64,000 nucleotides of DNA from Stomoxys calcitrans (GCF_963082655.1 NC_081553.1:34044882-34108881); one strand, 5' to 3'. Positions 21,831 to 33,103 are shown, counted from the stretch's first letter. Translations and numbers: made by a program. Notes: generated by a model from the letters alone, not told the origin.

Positions 21831-23100
21831 GACCCAGGAACTCTGCGACTAAGATGGCGTGCGTCCAGAGGGATCTGGGTCTGAGTCGAGTGGGTCTGGC
21901 TGGGCAGTTAAACAGGTGACGTGTATCGTGCGGTCCCTGGTGCCAATCGGGACATACATCTTGCACGTCGGCCTCAATCCTTGCTCTGTAGGAATTGAGG
22001 CGGCTGCATCTGCCGGAACGTAATTGAGCCAGAACTACTCTGGTTTGCCGGGGGGAGGTCAATTTCATCAGGTGCAATGGTAGGCGGTCGTTCTCCAAGG
22101 ACTACATTCACCCGGTAGCCAATTACCGCATTTGCTACCGTGTCTGCATGAATGTTGACTAGACCTGCTTGATATGCTGCTTGATCTTGTAGCGCTGAAC
22201 CATAGGGCTTCTAGGCGGTGTATATCCATACATATGATGATGATTTGGATGGTCTCTGCGATAACAGCCCATAAGGTATTGCTTAGACAGCATATAGTTA
22301 TGTGTTCGCTCTGGTAGGATTTTTGTCTCCTGATGGAGGTGGTCCACACGAAAACTCAGGAGACAGCCCGTCGCAGTTCGGAGGGCGGCTTTCTGACAGA
22401 TCTGAATATTATTCCACGGTGTGTCACAAAGTTAACGAGACCACACTGGCGCTGCATAACTTACCAGTTATGTTTTCGTACTGGAAGGATTTTTGTCTTC
22501 TGATGGAGGTGGTCCACCCGAGAGCTAAGGAGTCAGCTCGTCGCAGTTCGAAGGGCGGTATTCTGACAGATCTGAATATTATTCCACTGCGTGCATAACT
22601 TACCACCGACCTGCCAATTGATTTGTACGTGGTTGTACAAGGTTTCTTTGTCTGCACCCCATGTGCTGCCAACAAGTGACTTGAGGACCTTATTTCTACT
22701 TTTGACTTTATCCCAAATTGTTGTGGCATGTGGGGAGAATGTGTAAGAGCGGTCAAATGTGACGCCAAGTATTTTGGGACACTTGATGGTTGATGGAATC
22801 ATTTCTCCATCGACCATCACAGTTAGCTCGGTATTCACCTCACGTGACTGAAGATTTGGTGGCAAATATCTTGCAGCGATGTATGAGGCAATTTCGTTGA
22901 GGTAGATGTTCAACCTGTTGCAGATGTCTAGAATGGGTGGGGGGCCTGACGCCATGATCGCACAATCGTCTGCATATGATACGATCTCTATGCCGTCTGG
23001 AAGGGGTGCAATTGAGAATAGGTATAGGTTGAACAGTGCCGGAGATATCACCCCACCTTGGGGAACTCCCTGTTTAACTCTACGGTTGTTGTTGTAGCAG
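21831..23100 (-). pseudogene. Jockey-like LINE fragment: reverse transcriptase and C-terminal region
   Basis: On the minus strand the frame at 22533-23051 carries the reverse transcriptase motifs VISPALFNLYL and IVSYADDCAIMA (the catalytic Y-A-D-D box). A 172 codon frame continues to LGVTFDRSYTFSPH. Downstream (21796-22098) is the C-terminal region typical of Jockey-clade elements, with LAQLRSGRCSRLNSYRARI and CP-PHDTRHLFNCP. Between them the sequence at 22311-22430 is repeated at 22481-22600, a 170 bp tandem duplication, and frames are broken. The 3' edge has AGACCCAGGAACTCTGCGAC followed by TTGTTG (CAA-type) repeats, also present at 23150 and 30487. Confidence 0.8.
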
Positions 23101-24240
23101 TTTATTGTGTTCTATCTTTTGTCTGCTTGTTCTGTTCTATTGAGTGTCTAGACCCAGGAACTCTGCGACTAAGATGTGTTGCGTCCATCTTGGTCGCAGA
23201 TGGAGAACTCCCTGTTTCACTTTACGGTGCCCGTTATGATACCAATAACTATACCGACCTCCTTCTTACTTCCTTTCAGTAATAGCCTCGTCTTCTCACG
23301 ATCCGGATCCACCCATAGGATTTTCGGCATCCTACCGTCCGTTTTACTGTTCCACAATGTTGCATGCGCATTCGTCGCCCACTCCCTTAACTCGGACGGC
23401 GTCGACCCGAAAGGCTTCGGGTTAATCAAGTTAATTGACGGAAGTCTTCTGGCCTTTCAGTTCCCCTTACTCCGTTATGGCCGGCACCCAAACGATGCAG
23501 ATTTTGCCATCCTCAAAGAAGGCCTTAATCTCCTCACACTGCAAGTATGTTCGTGACCTTACCTTCCTGGTTGTTATTGCCCTTTTTTCACACTCGACAT
23601 CCTCGCATTAGCACCACACCATTTCACACAAACCATGATCGCCCGGATCTCCGCCTGCAGGACCGTATTATGGTAAGGCAGTCTAAAACAGTTCTCAGTC
23701 CCTGGGTTCTCAATGTAACACCCCCAGGCTCACTCTGTCCTCTAACTTTGATCCATCCGTGTAACATGATCTTCCTGATGGCAATACTAGAATTCCGTCA
23801 ATCCAAGACTGAGCCGATGGCAGCAGGGCCTCGCACTCGCCTTCAAGGTTCATCTCAGGCATCCCATCGGAAACCTCTTCCTTTCCTTCCAGGTTTCCCA
23901 TCGTCGCCTTGATTATACCGATATGGTATGAGCTGCTCCCATCCTTAATCCATTCTCCCATTGCCTTAAGTCTCATAGCCGCAGTGGTGGCCTCACACTT
24001 AATATGTATGTCAATGGGTGGGATATTTAGAATAGTCTCCAGTGCCCTTGTGGGCGTGGTACTCATCGCTCCGCCGATGCCAAGACAACATGTTCTGTGA
24101 ACCTGTTGGACCATAGTCCATAGTCCTTATGTTGCATTTTTTCTCCATAGCAGTCCACCAAACTACGTAAGTAAGTATTGGTCTAATCACGCTCCTGTAG
24201 AGCCAGTGGACTATCCTCGGATTCAGGCCCCATTTCAAGC
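23101..24240 (-). pseudogene. LINE fragment: RT thumb and RNase H region
   Basis: Minus-strand frames give RPILTYVVWW and CCLGIGGAMSTTPTRALET, then KCEATTAAMRLKAMGEW, and at about 23720 CYTDGSKLED, the start of an RNase H domain. Later pieces (23217-23429) carry INPKPFG and DREKTRLLL. The order thumb, RNase H, tail matches the end of an RNase H-bearing non-LTR element. Because the Jockey-like RT at 21831-23100 lies after this on the same strand, these are two different elements end to end. Frames are broken. Confidence 0.7.
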
Positions 24241-24290
24241 CTACAGCCCTTTTTTCAGTTGCTTAAAAATTAAATTGAAATTCCTCTTTT

Positions 24291-24530
24291 ATTGGGTTGC
24301 CCAAAAAGTAATTGCGGATTTTTTAAAAGAAAGTAAATGCATTTTTAATAAAACTTAGAATGAACTTTAATCAAATATACTTTTTTTACACTTTTTTTCT
24401 AAAGCAAACTAAAGGTAACAGCTGATAACTGAAAGAAGAAAGAATGCAATTACAGAGTCATAAGCTGTAAAAAAATTTGTCAACGCCGACTATATGAAAA
24501 ATCCGCAATTACTTTTTGGGCAACCCAATA
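24291..24530. mobile_element. MITE, copy 4 (GGGTTGCCCAAAAAGTAATTG family)
   Basis: A full-length copy of about 240 bp with perfect 30-base-class terminal inverted repeats and AT/TA flanks. Confidence 0.9.
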
Positions 24531-25138
24531 ATTGGAATTGCATATATGGGGCTATGAATTGTTATAGACCATACTAGGATTGATGTTGAAAGTCAAAACT
24601 CCATGGGGAAAATCCCAGTATTCATATCGATTCATATCAACGCTATGTATACCTAAACATGAATCCATTTCGCCCTTTTAAATTAACAACACATTGAGAT
24701 GTGAAACTTTTGAGAGTCGCTAGACATCGCTAAATTGTCACGTGGTTAAATAAGTCATATATAAATATTCTTTAGGGGGTCCAGGAAACACATTTCCTAT
24801 GTTAAAAACGGATTGGTATAGTCTGCAATTTTTTGATTGCCATCATTTGCTCTCTTTTTGTATGGATTATCTTTTCTTTCATTGCCGAATTAGGTATAGG
24901 ATAGGTAATCTTTAATGCCAACGATTTTTTCTTGAATATGGGTGGGCTTATAAAAATATTTTTTTTTTTTAATTTTTAATTTTAAAAAGCTTTTATTTCA
25001 TATGCGCAAAAGGTATTTACTTAAAGTACAATACACAGCATACATTTTCATATTTAATAATTAGATTATAAAAATATAAAATATGTGAAAACTAAATAAA
25101 TACAATTTTAAATATTTAATGAAAAAAAAAATCATTCA
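24531..25138. other. AT-rich stretch downstream of the pickpocket gene
   Basis: There is no gene. It should contain the 3'UTR of the minus-strand pickpocket gene: on that strand AATAAA occurs at 24992-24997, about 145 bases after the stop, next to an A/T-rich run. Confidence 0.4.
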
Positions 25139-25245
25139 TTAATTGAAAAGACTTCTCCATTTGTAATCGTATACCCAAAATATCAATTCCACCACGCGTA
25201 TCAATGAGGCATTGAAGAACAAACCTGCCAGGCCACCGAGAGAAA
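25139..25245 (-). CDS. Pickpocket channel, last exon: TM2 and pore
   Basis: The acceptor CTTTCAG-like TTTTTTTCAG is on the minus strand at 25246 and the stop is TAA at 25139-25141. The exon encodes SLGGLAGLFFNASLI, then RVVELIFWVYDYKWRSLFN. It joins A|TT to the previous exon to give NLDLLISLGG. Pickpocket and ENaC proteins normally carry G-A-S or G-S-S in the selectivity filter at this place, where this gene reads N-A-S. The cytoplasmic tail after TM2 is very short. The exon sits about 2.7 kb from its neighbour because of repeats at 25422-27840. Confidence 0.85.
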
Positions 25246-28200
25246 CTGAAAAAAATATAAAAAATGCTTATACCTGTAAGTATGATATGAAAAAAATTAT
25301 GATCATATATGAAATTACAGCGACTAGTGTTAATAAAGAATAAATTTCGATTTAAAAAAAAAACTAAGTTGCGATGGCCGAACCTTAGTTTCCCCTTCGC
25401 ATGAATACATGGATATTTATATATTGGGTTGCCCAAAAAGTAATTGCGGATTTTTTAAAAGAAAGTAAATTCATTTTTAATAAAACTTAGAATGAACTTT
25501 AATCAAATATACTTTTTTTACACTTTTTTTCTAAAGCAAGCTAAAAGTAACAGTTGATAACTGACAGAAGAAAGAATGCAATTACAAAGTCACAAGCTGT
25601 GAAAAATTTGTCAACGCCAACTATATGAAAAATCCGCAATTACTTTTTGGGCAACCCAATATTTACTAGCTGACCTGGGCCCGCTCCGCTGCGCCTTCTT
25701 TTACTTTATATGGAACAAAAGTTTCCTTGGAATATTTATTTTCGACCATTAAAGATCTTTTAGTGAAATACCATGCTATGACAATAGTATATCGCTTGAC
25801 TAACAGTTTAACAATTTAAGCGCCTTTATCTGAATTCCACATGATCTTTATTGGTCTACGAATTCAAGTTTGGATGTAATGTGTACTCCATTCTTAATAT
25901 ACTTCATTTCAGCACGATATTCTCATGATGTCTGATTTAGTGGTGTTTTCGGGGGAGAGGTGGTCCCACAGATACTTGGCCCTGAAAAAATATCAGCATC
26001 GTGCTCTTCTCTCAAATACCATTTATTTAAACCCCATATTGCCATTGGCTTAAGAGGAGTTTACAGGATGAGGCGTCCCCCCAACACATGGCCCCAAAAT
26101 AGGTTATTAAATTCTTTTTCTAATCTCAAATACCTTTCATTTGAGGCACATATTTTGGGTGTTTTGAAAAAGGGGTGATGCCCTAAATACATAGTCCTAC
26201 ATTTGGATATCAAATTCGTATTCTACTCCCAAATACCTTAATTTGAGCCCCATACTACGATGGTCACTAAAAAAATGGTTGGTTGTGGGGTATTTTGACC
26301 CCCAGAAAATAAGTCCCGAAAATGGGTATCAATTCTTGCTCTACCCCCCAATACCTTTCATTTAAGCTCCACATTGACATGGTGGGTAAATATGCCCGAT
26401 TTGGGGATGTTTTGGCGATTGGGGTGGTCCCCCAAACACTAAGCCCGGAAAATATATCAGCAACATTTTATTTTCATTTATTTGAACCCCATATTGCCAT
26501 TGCCCTCAAAATTGGATATCAAATTCGTTTTCTAATCTTAAACACCTTATTGCAAAAGTCAGTAAATATGTCCGGTTTGGGGTATTGGCCCTAAAAACTA
26601 TGAATATTTAGTTCCACTCTCTTTAAGACCCAAATTGCCTTGGCGAGCAAATACATCCTATTTGGGGGTTGTTATGGTGGTGGGACGTCCGCTAGACAGT
26701 TGGCCCCTAATGTTGATATCAGATACGTGGTCTACTCGCAAATACCTTCAATTTGAGCCCCATATTCCCATAGTCGGCAAACATGACCAGCTTGGGGGGT
26801 GTTTTGGTGGATGGGCGGCCACTCAGTGAGTTGGCCTTGAAAATATATATCGGATTTGTGTTATACTCTAAAAACCCTCTTATTTGAGCCTCATATTGCA
26901 ATAGTCAGAAAATACTTACTATTTGGTTGGTGTTGTGGGGGTGGGGTGGCCCCATAGACACTTCTCCCGAATATTGATATCAAATTTTTGCTTTACTCCC
27001 AAAGACCTTTCATTTGAGCCCCATATTGCTATGGTCGTAAATTTTTCCCCTTTGGGGGATGTTTTTGGGGAGAGGCGGCCCCCCAAACACTTGGTCCCAT
27101 ATTTGGATATCAGATTCGTATTCTACATTCAAATACCTTTTATTTAAGCCCCATATTCCCATGGTCAGTAAATTAGTCCTGTTTGGATATCAGATTCGTA
27201 TTCTACTCGAAAGGGGGGGTCCGCCCCCCTTTAAATATCAAAAAATGTAGTACCCTATTTTTACCACGGGGTCATTATGCACCATCTGTGAAAATTTCAA
27301 GAAAATCGGTTGAGCCGTTTCTGAGTCTATAAGGAACACACAAACATACAAACAAACAAACCTACAAACAAACACAAATTGATTTTTATATATAATATAG
27401 CTGCTATTATTGTATTTTTTAATTAAATGTTTATTTGGATATTCAGGTTGAATAGGGCAAATGGATCCGATTTATTTAAAGCAAAATATTCCCTTTTCAT
27501 TTATGGACAGATAGGGCCCAAATGATCGAACAAATGCAGACAATTCAAGTCTTTTTAAGTTTTTTTTTTAAATGGAAATAATTAATTGATTAACCGTCCT
27601 AAATTATTCGATTATTTTTTTGTTTGAAAATCCATCAATTACAATTGTTTGATTATTTGAAACGTCACGAATAATCGAATAACGGTTAATCGTCAGTACA
27701 CCCGAGTTTCTATGGGTTCATAAATGATGAATTTTTCACAATACTGTGACAAGGTGTGGGTAATATACATATTCGAGGTGGTGGATATCTAAAGTTTTGC
27801 CCGGCCGAACTTAATGCCCTTTTACTTGTTATGTTTCAATAATATTCTGAGTTTTTTAAATTATTTTGTACAAAAAATTAAAAACTCTCATACATTGACC
27901 CTCATATACATAAGTACTTGTACTTACTCAGTAAATCCAAATTTGTTTTTGAGACTTTTCGCACATAGCGAAGCGTAGGCAATTCAGCAAGACCCACACG
28001 AATTTTTGTTAAATCGGATTTTCTCTTCATGTTCCTGGTAAATAAGATATTAAATAATTTTTATATATAGATTATAAACCATTAAAAATGTTTTTTCAAT
28101 AATATATTTCGTACCATTCAGCTGAATTGAAAATAATATTGTATTCTGGTTCCTCACAAGGGCTCATGCAGTCGCATTGACGTCTCTCCTCCAAGATGTC

Positions 28201-31200
28201 ATAATAGTAATCGGTTAAGCACATTAAACCTTCATAGTCGCACATTCGATAATGGGCAGAACCTGAAAAATTGGTATTAGGAACAATTGATAGCAAACTC
28301 AATATCATTTAAGGCCCAATTAATGAAAAATCTACAATACAAATGTCATGGAGGATGACGTAAACCTAATTGATGACTCCTTACAAACGAATCAATTTTT
28401 GTTCTCAATAAATCAATGACTGTCTACTGCTGTGTTTTATTTCAGTACTATACAGTGTAAATCACGATTAATCGGTTACTTTTATCTGTTATCGCATGTT
28501 ATCGATAGCTTTAAAGTACAACTTCGCCATATATTCGGGAGAGGATAGTGTGTGAACACCGTGCGGAGTTCCATGCTACCTCTCCCATCGAACGGAAAGC
28601 TCATCACATATGACGGGTACCGCAAAAATTAAATTTGTGGGGCGAACCAATAAGTTAGCACAAGCAGGGATTGTCCCGGTTGCACGGATACGAATACGAT
28701 CACGATGGGTTCGTGCAATAGGGTCGGCGGCGGATGAGCCAAAGGAAATGGCCAACGGTGGCGCTCGCAGATGATTCACCATCAAGGAAGCCCGGCCTAG
28801 AGGGTCGCTGGCAGCTACAGCAATAGGTACCGAAGCGATGGCACAATCCACCATCCATAAAAATATTTCGATCATAGAAACATCAACAAGAAAAAATGGA
28901 ACTGACAACCCCCCCTCTCGACCTATGGATTCAGAACACGGTTTATGATTCGAAATGGAACGTCAGAACTCTCTCAGAAGCATCGAAATTTCACCAAGTC
29001 CAGACGAAATGTGAAACTAAAATCTAAACATCGTCGGTTTAAATACTATGGCCGAAATCATGACGGCAAGATTAAATTCAAAAGTCCGCAAAATATCCAT
29101 TGAACACTGCTACGAATCCGATGACGACGAAACAGAGAATTAATTATTTTCCCAAATCGACTCAGTGACATGCTCTCCACCAAAAGAAGATATTAAACTT
29201 GTTATGGGAGATTTTAATGCCAAGTTGGACAATAACAACAATAATCTACAATCAATCATGGGAATACAAGGACTTGGCGATACCAGGAATAACAATGGCG
29301 ACAGATTGGTTGATTTCTGCGCAAGAAACCGGATCTTTATTGGAGCCACAAAATTCCCCCATAAAAATATACACAAATATACTTGGGAATCACTAGATGG
29401 AAACACGGGTAATCAAATCGACCAAGTACTTATCAGCAAACTCTTTCTGGGTTCGCTGATGGATGTGAGAACTAGACGAGGAGCCGACAGCGATAGTGAC
29501 CACATACTCTTAGTGGCCAATCTACGTCTACGCCCAGCCGTAGTGAAAAGCACTGAAATAAAAATCACAAAGTTCAACCTCTCAAACCTAAAAGACCAGG
29601 CAACAGCGTGCGAATACAAGGCAACATTAACGGAGACGCTGCAAAATAACACCCATACATGGGCCGACAAAACAGCAGCATGTACGGGGACGATCACTTC
29701 TATCATAGGCATTGCTCGACGATCCCAAAAACCATGGATAAGCAACCAAACTATGGAGGAAATAAAATGCTGAAAACGTTTACGCAACGTTCTGCTACGG
29801 GCAAAATCAAGCGTAATTAAAACCGCTTGACCAACGAGGTGAAAAATTCAGTCCTATATCCCGCCTCCGCCTCGCTAGACATACACTACGCATGTTTCCA
29901 ATATAAGCTGCATTTTCGGCTTGCTCTGCCAGTATATTAAAATATATTCGCTTAACTCTCCGAACGAGGCGCTTGACCAGCGAGGCGGAGGCGGTATATA
30001 GAAGTCGAGTCGAGCCAATAAAACAAATGAGCGGCAACAATATAAGGCCAACGGCAGTAATAAAAGATGAGGACGGATCGGAATTAAAAACACCCGAACA
30101 GCACTTAGAGCGATGGCGCGGTTTCTTCAGCTCCGAAGGAGCGGCAACCGAGAACGTAAGCTTCGACCCTCTTTATCTTCCTGTACGCCGAAACCCACGG
30201 GGTATAACTATGGTCCCACCTACCTGCGAATAAATTTTGTCCGTTCCGGACTCACCAAAAAACGGCAAATCAGCCGGCTCTGATAATGTATCTGCTTAAC
30301 TGTTGCGGTATGGGGCACAACCCATAGCTTAAGCGATCATCCCAATAATCAGAGAGGCCTGGGATACAAACGCTGTCCCCACGTATTGAAAAGGAACGGG
30401 GATTATGGTCACAATCCCAAAAGAAGGGTTGTTGTTGTAGCAGTTTGTTGTGTTCTATCTTTCGTCTGCTTGATTCTGTTGGTTGTCAAGATCCAGGAAT
30501 TCTGCGACTAAGATGGGGTGACCGCACCCAGTGTAAAAACTGTAGGCGGATTACATTGCAAGACGCAATAAATAAAGTGATGGCAATTATTCTTCTGTAG
30601 CGTATTTCGCCTGCACTTGACGGCATTTTGAGGAAGGAACGGACAGGTTTTCGGAAAGGACGTTCTTGTGCCAACCACATCTATACCTTTTACCTATCGT
30701 TTAGCGAAGTTCAATGTGGAGCAAGCTGTGGAATAAGGGCATCCCTGAAAAAATCTTGACACTAGTTAGGGAGCTGTATAAGAATGCTTAAGTATTAGTC
30801 CGTTTCAATGGAAAAGAGAGCCGACCTTCTGTGGTCGACAAAGGAGTGAATCAGGGTTTTTATTAGACTCCGTATTAGAGGCAACTAATGCTGAAGCACC
30901 CTATGGAAAACGCTGGGGTATTAACGACTTTCTCGGAGACATCGACTACGCCGATGGATGATATATGCCTCTTTGAGCATCGCCTTGGGCACATAATGGC
31001 GAAACTGGAGCGATTGAATGAAAATGCTTCTGAAGTAGGCCTGAGAATAAACAGCAAATACCAAATTGATAAGGATAGGAAAATCAAATCTGACACGACT
31101 ATGTCATTGAAGACGATGACAACTTTTCCTATCTTGGCAGTAAAATAACAAAGGATGTATGATACACAGACATACCCGTTCGCTAGGGACGCGGTTCTTA

Positions 31201-33103
31201 AACTCAACAAAGTTTTGAGATACAGTGACATCTCACAATGCAAATGTCAGGATCTTCAAGAGTAGTGTGAAATCTATTTCATTATATGGTTGTACAACTT
31301 GGAGGTTGACACAAGCGACTACCCGCAAAGTCCAAGTTTTCATAAATTGCTACCTCTGGCCAAACCGCATTTCAAATGAAGAATTACAAATAGGAACAAA
31401 CATTTCCCCTCTCGATGTATTAGCTATCCGGAAGAGGAAATGGACTCGGTTGGGTCATATCCGACTACCCGATGATATGGGGAGAAGTGTCTTAGACTAG
31501 AAAACGCAAGGACATCGAAAGAGGGGTCGCCCGAAAAATAAATGGATCCGCTGTACGAAAGGAGAGTTGGAATCAACTCATATACTCGTATCGTGGAATC
31601 AGGACAAGGCTTTGGCCAACGATAAAGCTCGATGGAGAGAGCTTGTTGGTGATCTATGTTCACACTGAACAGTTTACCATTGGCCATATTTATTTAATAT
31701 ATTTAATATACTCCGATTGTAAATAAAGAACATATATATATATAGGGCTAACATAAAACACAGCATACAATTCTACCCTATCTATCTATGACAACTGTTT
31801 AAATTTTGAATCTTACATATCCTCTTACCTTCTTTGGCCAAGAAATGATTGCTGCAATTGCAAAATTTCAAATGTATGGAAAAAGCACATTCCACTATGC
31901 ATGTGGAAAAACTATAAAAACTATACAGTTCCAGATAACTTCCAAGATCAGTTCGTTCGGTGAAAAATCGGCATTTTCTCTCATCCATATCGATGGTACT
32001 TAGACTCTGGTGATTATACACTTCCATAGCCGTTATGATAATTTCTTTATTCCAACCTTGCAATACGGTCTCTCTTATCATACCATCTGCCGTTAGAAAG
32101 GGTATTTCAAATGGGGAATGAAGAAATAGTTGAATATCTGCAGTTACTTCGAAAGTCAAGTGGCCGGCTCCGGCTCGCCGATTGTTAATATAGGCCACTT
32201 CTGCAGCTTTGCTGAAAAAATTTAACGAAAAAATTATGGGGTAACTCTGCTTCAATGCATTGAAATAAATTCGCAATTACTTAGCTTGATTGGAATTGAA
32301 AGCATAACAAAGTCCATATTCTGTGCGCAACGGTTGAAAGTGGTCACAGCACTCAATGAAATTGTTATTGTATTTACAATTTCCTATCAGTTCGGAACAA
32401 TTGCTGCGAAACTAAATGAAAAATGTATGCATATTAATTCATAAAAAGCAAATAAGTACAACGCATAAGCCTTTTTGCTCACCATATCCAGTAATTGTGT
32501 GAAATTCTGAGGGCAGGTGAGATTTTGATTATCGCATGTGTCACAGGCCGTACAACTGCCTTGGAAGTAAACAATTTCTCCCACCACATCGTCCAGCCGC
32601 AAATCGTGGTCAATGCCAAAATATTTCTCACTTAAATCCCATAACTTTTCACCATTGTACAGTTCGCAGATAGTCACCGCAGGAAAGGAGGTATTCCAGT
32701 TTAAACTGAAATGCATTGCATTTTACATAAGTTAAGCAACAATAATTAATTGTTACAACTGTTAATTTTCCAAGACTTATACTTACAATAATGTATCCAA
32801 ATAGAATGATATTGAGGTAGCTATGAAATTATTATATAAACCTTTGCTTATATTCAAATACATGGGCATTACACTTCCCACAAATGTTATATAGAAAATG
32901 CTGAAATTTGTATAAACGATATTAAAACGTTTTTTTTTATATTTAACTATTTTAATTTATTTTATTTACGTTTTAGGTATAAGTTTTAATTTTTCCTTCC
33001 AGTTCATCTTCTGGAAAAGTCCACAGTATGAATGCCATGGGTCATATCGCAAAGCCTAATGATGACTTCTAGAAACGAATCACTTTTTGTTCTCAATAAA
33101 TCA
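25139..33103 (-). CDS. Pickpocket-family DEG/ENaC sodium channel gene
   Basis: I assembled this gene from eight minus-strand exons: 32970-33103 (problematic), 32787-32900, 32483-32705, 32281-32411, 31829-32211, 28115-28262, 27928-28034 and 25139-25245. From the second exon on, every junction has GT/AG ends and matching phase, giving about 404 residues. The order of motifs is that of a pickpocket channel subunit: TM1, then NWNTSFPAVTICE, TEYGLCYAFNS, extracellular cysteines (CNCSNHF, CDCMSPCEEPEYN), VGLAELPTLRYVRKVS, and a TM2 with the pore region. Members form trimeric, amiloride-type sodium channels in the plasma membrane. The intron between the 31829 and 28262 exons has been filled by an RTE-like LINE. 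Which pickpocket paralogue it is cannot be told here. Exon 1 appears frameshifted, so function is uncertain. Confidence 0.85.
25422..25662. mobile_element. MITE, copy 5 (GGGTTGCCCAAAAAGTAATTG family)
   Basis: A full-length copy with both inverted ends, lying in the last intron of the pickpocket gene about 180 bp before the final exon. Confidence 0.88.
25671..27415. repeat. ACTAGCTG-type repeat with ~131 bp tandem units
   Basis: The head is ACTAGCTGACCTGGGCCCGC. About ten units follow, each with a phrase like TTTGAGCCCCATATTGCCAT, spaced 131 bp at 26754, 26885, 27016 and 27146. The tail reads AAAATCGGTTGAGCCGTTTC, then AACACACAAACA repeats and ATTTTTATATATAATATAG. That tail style (GTTGAGCCGTTTC plus short repeats) is known from non-autonomous retrotransposon ends in insects, but the class remains open. 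It fills most of the last pickpocket intron. Confidence 0.7.
27416..27927. other. Intron remainder with a DINE hairpin end
   Basis: It is AT-rich with an inverted motif (GATTAACCGTCC at 27588 and ACGGTTAATCG at 27683). The stretch 27720-27838 is a detached DINE-like tail (GGTGGTGGATATC, then GCCCGGCCGAACTTAATGCC and TTTTACTTGTT). No gene. Confidence 0.55.
27928..28034 (-). CDS. Pickpocket channel exon: pre-TM2 segment
   Basis: The acceptor TTTACCAG and the donor GTAAGT (27922-27927) bracket 107 bases. The first G completes Trp with the previous exon. The peptide IRVGLAELPTLRYVRKVSKT is the conserved stretch before TM2 in pickpocket proteins, ending NLDLL. Confidence 0.87.
28115..28262 (-). 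CDS. Pickpocket channel exon: last cysteines of the extracellular domain
   Basis: The acceptor TTTTTCAG ends at 28263 and the donor is a weak GTACGA at 28109-28114. The peptide has YRMCDYEGLMCL, then RRQCDCMSPCEEPEYN, with the cysteine spacing of the DEG/ENaC thumb and palm. Splicing G|GT from the 31829 exon and TG|G to the next exon keeps the frame. Confidence 0.85.
28326..28425 (-). pseudogene. Decayed duplicate of pickpocket exon 1 inside an intron
   Basis: On the minus strand this piece reads DLLRTKIDSFV, matching DLLRTKSDSFL of exon 1 at 33060-33103. Alignment continues at nucleotide level through the ATGACATTT/ATGGCATTC region but with indels and stops. It lies about 60 bases before the 28115-28262 exon. 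It is the remnant of a tandem duplication of the channel gene, or of a partial copy of its 5' end. Confidence 0.6.
28440..31690 (+). pseudogene. RTE-like LINE, degenerate, inserted in the pickpocket gene
   Basis: Reading along the plus strand, the AP-endonuclease domain appears as WNVRTLSE (about 28960), then VMGDFNAKLDNN, NGDRLVDFCARN, ATKFPHKNIHKYTW, NQIDQVLIS and DSDHILLVANLRLRP (29200-29530). Reverse transcriptase pieces follow (YGAQPIA, DDICLFEHRL, FKSSVKSISLYGCTTW) and the C-terminal RKRKWTRLGHIRLPDD and GRPKNKW (to about 31550). Endonuclease plus RT with this wording fits RTE-type or related non-LTR elements. Many stops and frame changes show it is dead. About 180 bp at 29820-30002 are a separate hairpin insertion. 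Confidence 0.82.
29820..30002. repeat. Small inverted repeat with direct-repeat borders in the LINE
   Basis: Arms TATATCCCGCCTCCGCCTCG (29853) and CGAGGCGGAGGCGGTATATA (29980) face each other across about 105 bases. The phrase GCTTGACCA(A/G)CGAGG occurs at 29824 and 29971 as a direct repeat. Confidence 0.65.
31829..32900 (-). CDS. Pickpocket channel, four-exon block: TM1 to extracellular palm
   Basis: Exons 32787-32900, 32483-32705, 32281-32411 and 31829-32211 are separated by introns of 81, 71 and 69 bp. The first encodes a weak TM1 (IFYITFVGSVMPMYL) and FIATSISFYLD. The second has the family hallmark FPAVTICE plus a cluster C-C-C-C (SCTACDTCDNQNLTC). The third gives NCSELIGNC, then ECCDHFQPLRTEYGLCYAFN. 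The fourth gives NNRRAGAGHLTFEV, a basic cysteine-bearing stretch (DERKCRF) and CSFSIH/CNC motifs. Frames are clean and phases match, as expected for coding sequence under constraint. Confidence 0.88.
32970..33103 (-). pseudogene. Pickpocket exon 1 candidate with apparent frameshift
   Basis: After an acceptor-like TTTTAG the minus strand reads DLLRTKSDSFLEVIIRLCDM, then THGIHTVDFSRR and a stop (33004-33006). Pickpocket N-termini carry a CxxTS(I/L)HG-type motif just before TM1, which THGIH resembles. The continuation that would join TM1 in frame (MNWKEKLKLIPK, start 33005-33007, donor GTAAAT at 32964-32969) is in a different frame. Either a single-base indel has broken the gene, or translation really starts at that Met. 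The stretch before 33103 has no in-frame ATG, so a further 5' exon would be needed for the longer form. Confidence 0.5.
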
